Source: Albidovulum sp. (GTDB lineage: Bacteria > Pseudomonadota > Alphaproteobacteria > Rhodobacterales > Rhodobacteraceae). From it: 24,617 nucleotides of DNA. Positions within the stretch are counted from its first letter, which is position 1. Each line of letters begins with the position of its first letter. Positions 23,905 to 24,617 of this stretch are shown here, one piece after another. The position numbers and the translations under genes are program-made. The notes under the pieces were generated by a model. The model worked only from the letters and a program-made list of their open reading frames with translations. It ran no database searches and had not been told where the DNA came from. The DNA lies in the NCBI GenBank assembly GCA_020637635.1, contig JACKKB010000014.1, forward strand, positions 1 through 24,617, read 5' to 3'.

Positions 23905-24617
23905 ATGCCAAGAAAACTCGCCGCCGGCAACTGGAAGATGAACGGGCTCGCCGCCAGCCTCGACGAGATCGCGGCCCTCGCCGGCAGCGCCGGAACCGCC
24001 GCCTGCGAGGTGCTGATATGCCCGCCCGCGACGCTTGTCGCCGCGGCGGCCGCAATGGGCGCCAAGGGTGTGATGATCGGCGGGCAGGATTGCCACGAAA
24101 AGGCCGCGGGCGCCCATACCGGCGACATCTCCGCCGCCATGCTGGCCGATGCCGGGGCGAGCCACGTGATCCTCGGCCATTCCGAACGCCGCGCCGACCA
24201 TGGCGAGAGCGATGCGCTGGTGCGCGCCAAGGCCGCGACCGCCGGTGCCGCGGGGCTCGTCCGCATCCTCTGCGTCGGCGAGACCGAGGCCGAGCGCGAT
24301 GCGGGCAGGACGCTCGCGGTGATCGGCACCCAGCTTCTGGGTTCGCTCCCCGACGGTGCGACGGCGGCCGACACGGTCATCGCCTACGAACCGGTCTGGG
24401 CGATCGGCACCGGCCGCACGCCGACGCTCGAGCAGATTGCCGAGGTGCACGATTTCCTGCGGGCCCGCCTGCGCGATCGGTTCGGGGCGGAGGGCGCGGC
24501 CATGCGGCTTCTCTACGGCGGCTCGGTCAAGCCCGACAATGCCGGGTCGATCTTCGCCATCGCGAATGTCGACGGCGCGCTTGTCGGCGGCGCGAGCCTC
24601 AAGGCCGCCGATTTCAG
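23905..24617 (+). CDS. tpiA: Triosephosphate isomerase (3' end beyond the window)
   Basis: The first 237 codons are visible and open to the right edge; only about the last ten residues should be missing, so this is a window cut and not a truncation. The enzyme interconverts dihydroxyacetone phosphate and glyceraldehyde 3-phosphate. Active-site residues are Asn9 and Lys11 (AGNWKMN), His92 in ILGHSERR and Glu162 in AYEPVWAIGTG, plus the phosphate loops LLYGGSVKP and VGGASL. ATG 23905 has a strong GAGGAGGT site (23893-23900) that overlaps the TfoX-domain stop codon. This gives tpiA its own efficient translation start despite lying in the same run of genes. Confidence 0.96.
   Translation, partial: MPRKLAAGNWKMNGLAASLDEIAALAGSAGTAACEVLICPPATLVAAAAAMGAKGVMIGGQDCHEKAAGAHTGDISAAMLADAGASHVILGHSERRADHGESDALVRAKAATAGAAGLVRILCVGETEAERDAGRTLAVIGTQLLGSLPDGATAADTVIAYEPVWAIGTGRTPTLEQIAEVHDFLRARLRDRFGAEGAAMRLLYGGSVKPDNAGSIFAIANVDGALVGGASLKAADF

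Overview
The window is a GC-rich chromosomal segment (roughly two-thirds G+C by eye) from an alphaproteobacterium, most likely of the Rhodobacteraceae. The evidence is gene content: a GcrA cell-cycle regulator, the PHA repressor PhaR, HrpB, a SufT/SufA Fe-S pair, paired glutamine-synthetase-like genes and KpsC/KpsS capsule enzymes together. I see no rRNA, tRNA, CRISPR array, transposase, integrase or phage gene. Species cannot be fixed from the sequence alone.

Layout, left to right. (1) 1-3592, plus strand: end of a group 2-type capsule locus, with the C-terminus of KpsS, a short outer-membrane export lipoprotein and the double-module KpsC. (2) 3589-5171, minus: nrdR-ribD, convergent with kpsC so that one CTAG holds both stop codons; a perfect consensus DnaA box lies 28 bp upstream of nrdR. 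(3) 5172-5708: gene-free stretch with a degenerate 14-bp tandem array. (4) 5709-6928: a TerB-like gene, possibly leaderless, overlapping a PhnD-like periplasmic-binding-fold gene that lacks a signal peptide. (5) 6952-11953: a palindromic operator-like region, then glutamine synthetase-like, class I amidotransferase, second glutamine synthetase-like, and a DegT-family aminotransferase. This looks like a gamma-glutamyl-amine pathway of unknown substrate. (6) 11982-16805: phaR and a 2OG-Fe(II) oxygenase (minus), then hrpB and a TauE/SafE permease (plus). (7) 16910-19064, minus: argD-argF. (8) 19429-21175: gcrA (plus) converging on tgt (minus). (9) 21285-24617, plus: sufT, a SatD-family gene, a DUF3307 membrane protein, sufA, a TfoX N-terminal-domain gene, and tpiA (cut by the window end).

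The two most striking structures are in the last block. First, an AT-rich patch between sufT and the SatD gene (21650-21726) carries three phased 20-bp inverted repeats, ATCAAG-N8-CTTGAT, 28-29 bp apart. The last one covers the ribosome-binding site of the SatD gene, whose own product ends in a helix-turn-helix, so autoregulation is the obvious hypothesis. Second, between sufA and the TfoX-domain gene a 14-bp unit is repeated in register so that each copy makes a stop/start overlap (ATGA). This gives a chain of four five-codon mini-ORFs from the sufA stop to the next start codon. A second period-14 array with a similar TGAG core lies at 5471-5650. Most other genes are ordinary housekeeping genes and are called with high confidence.
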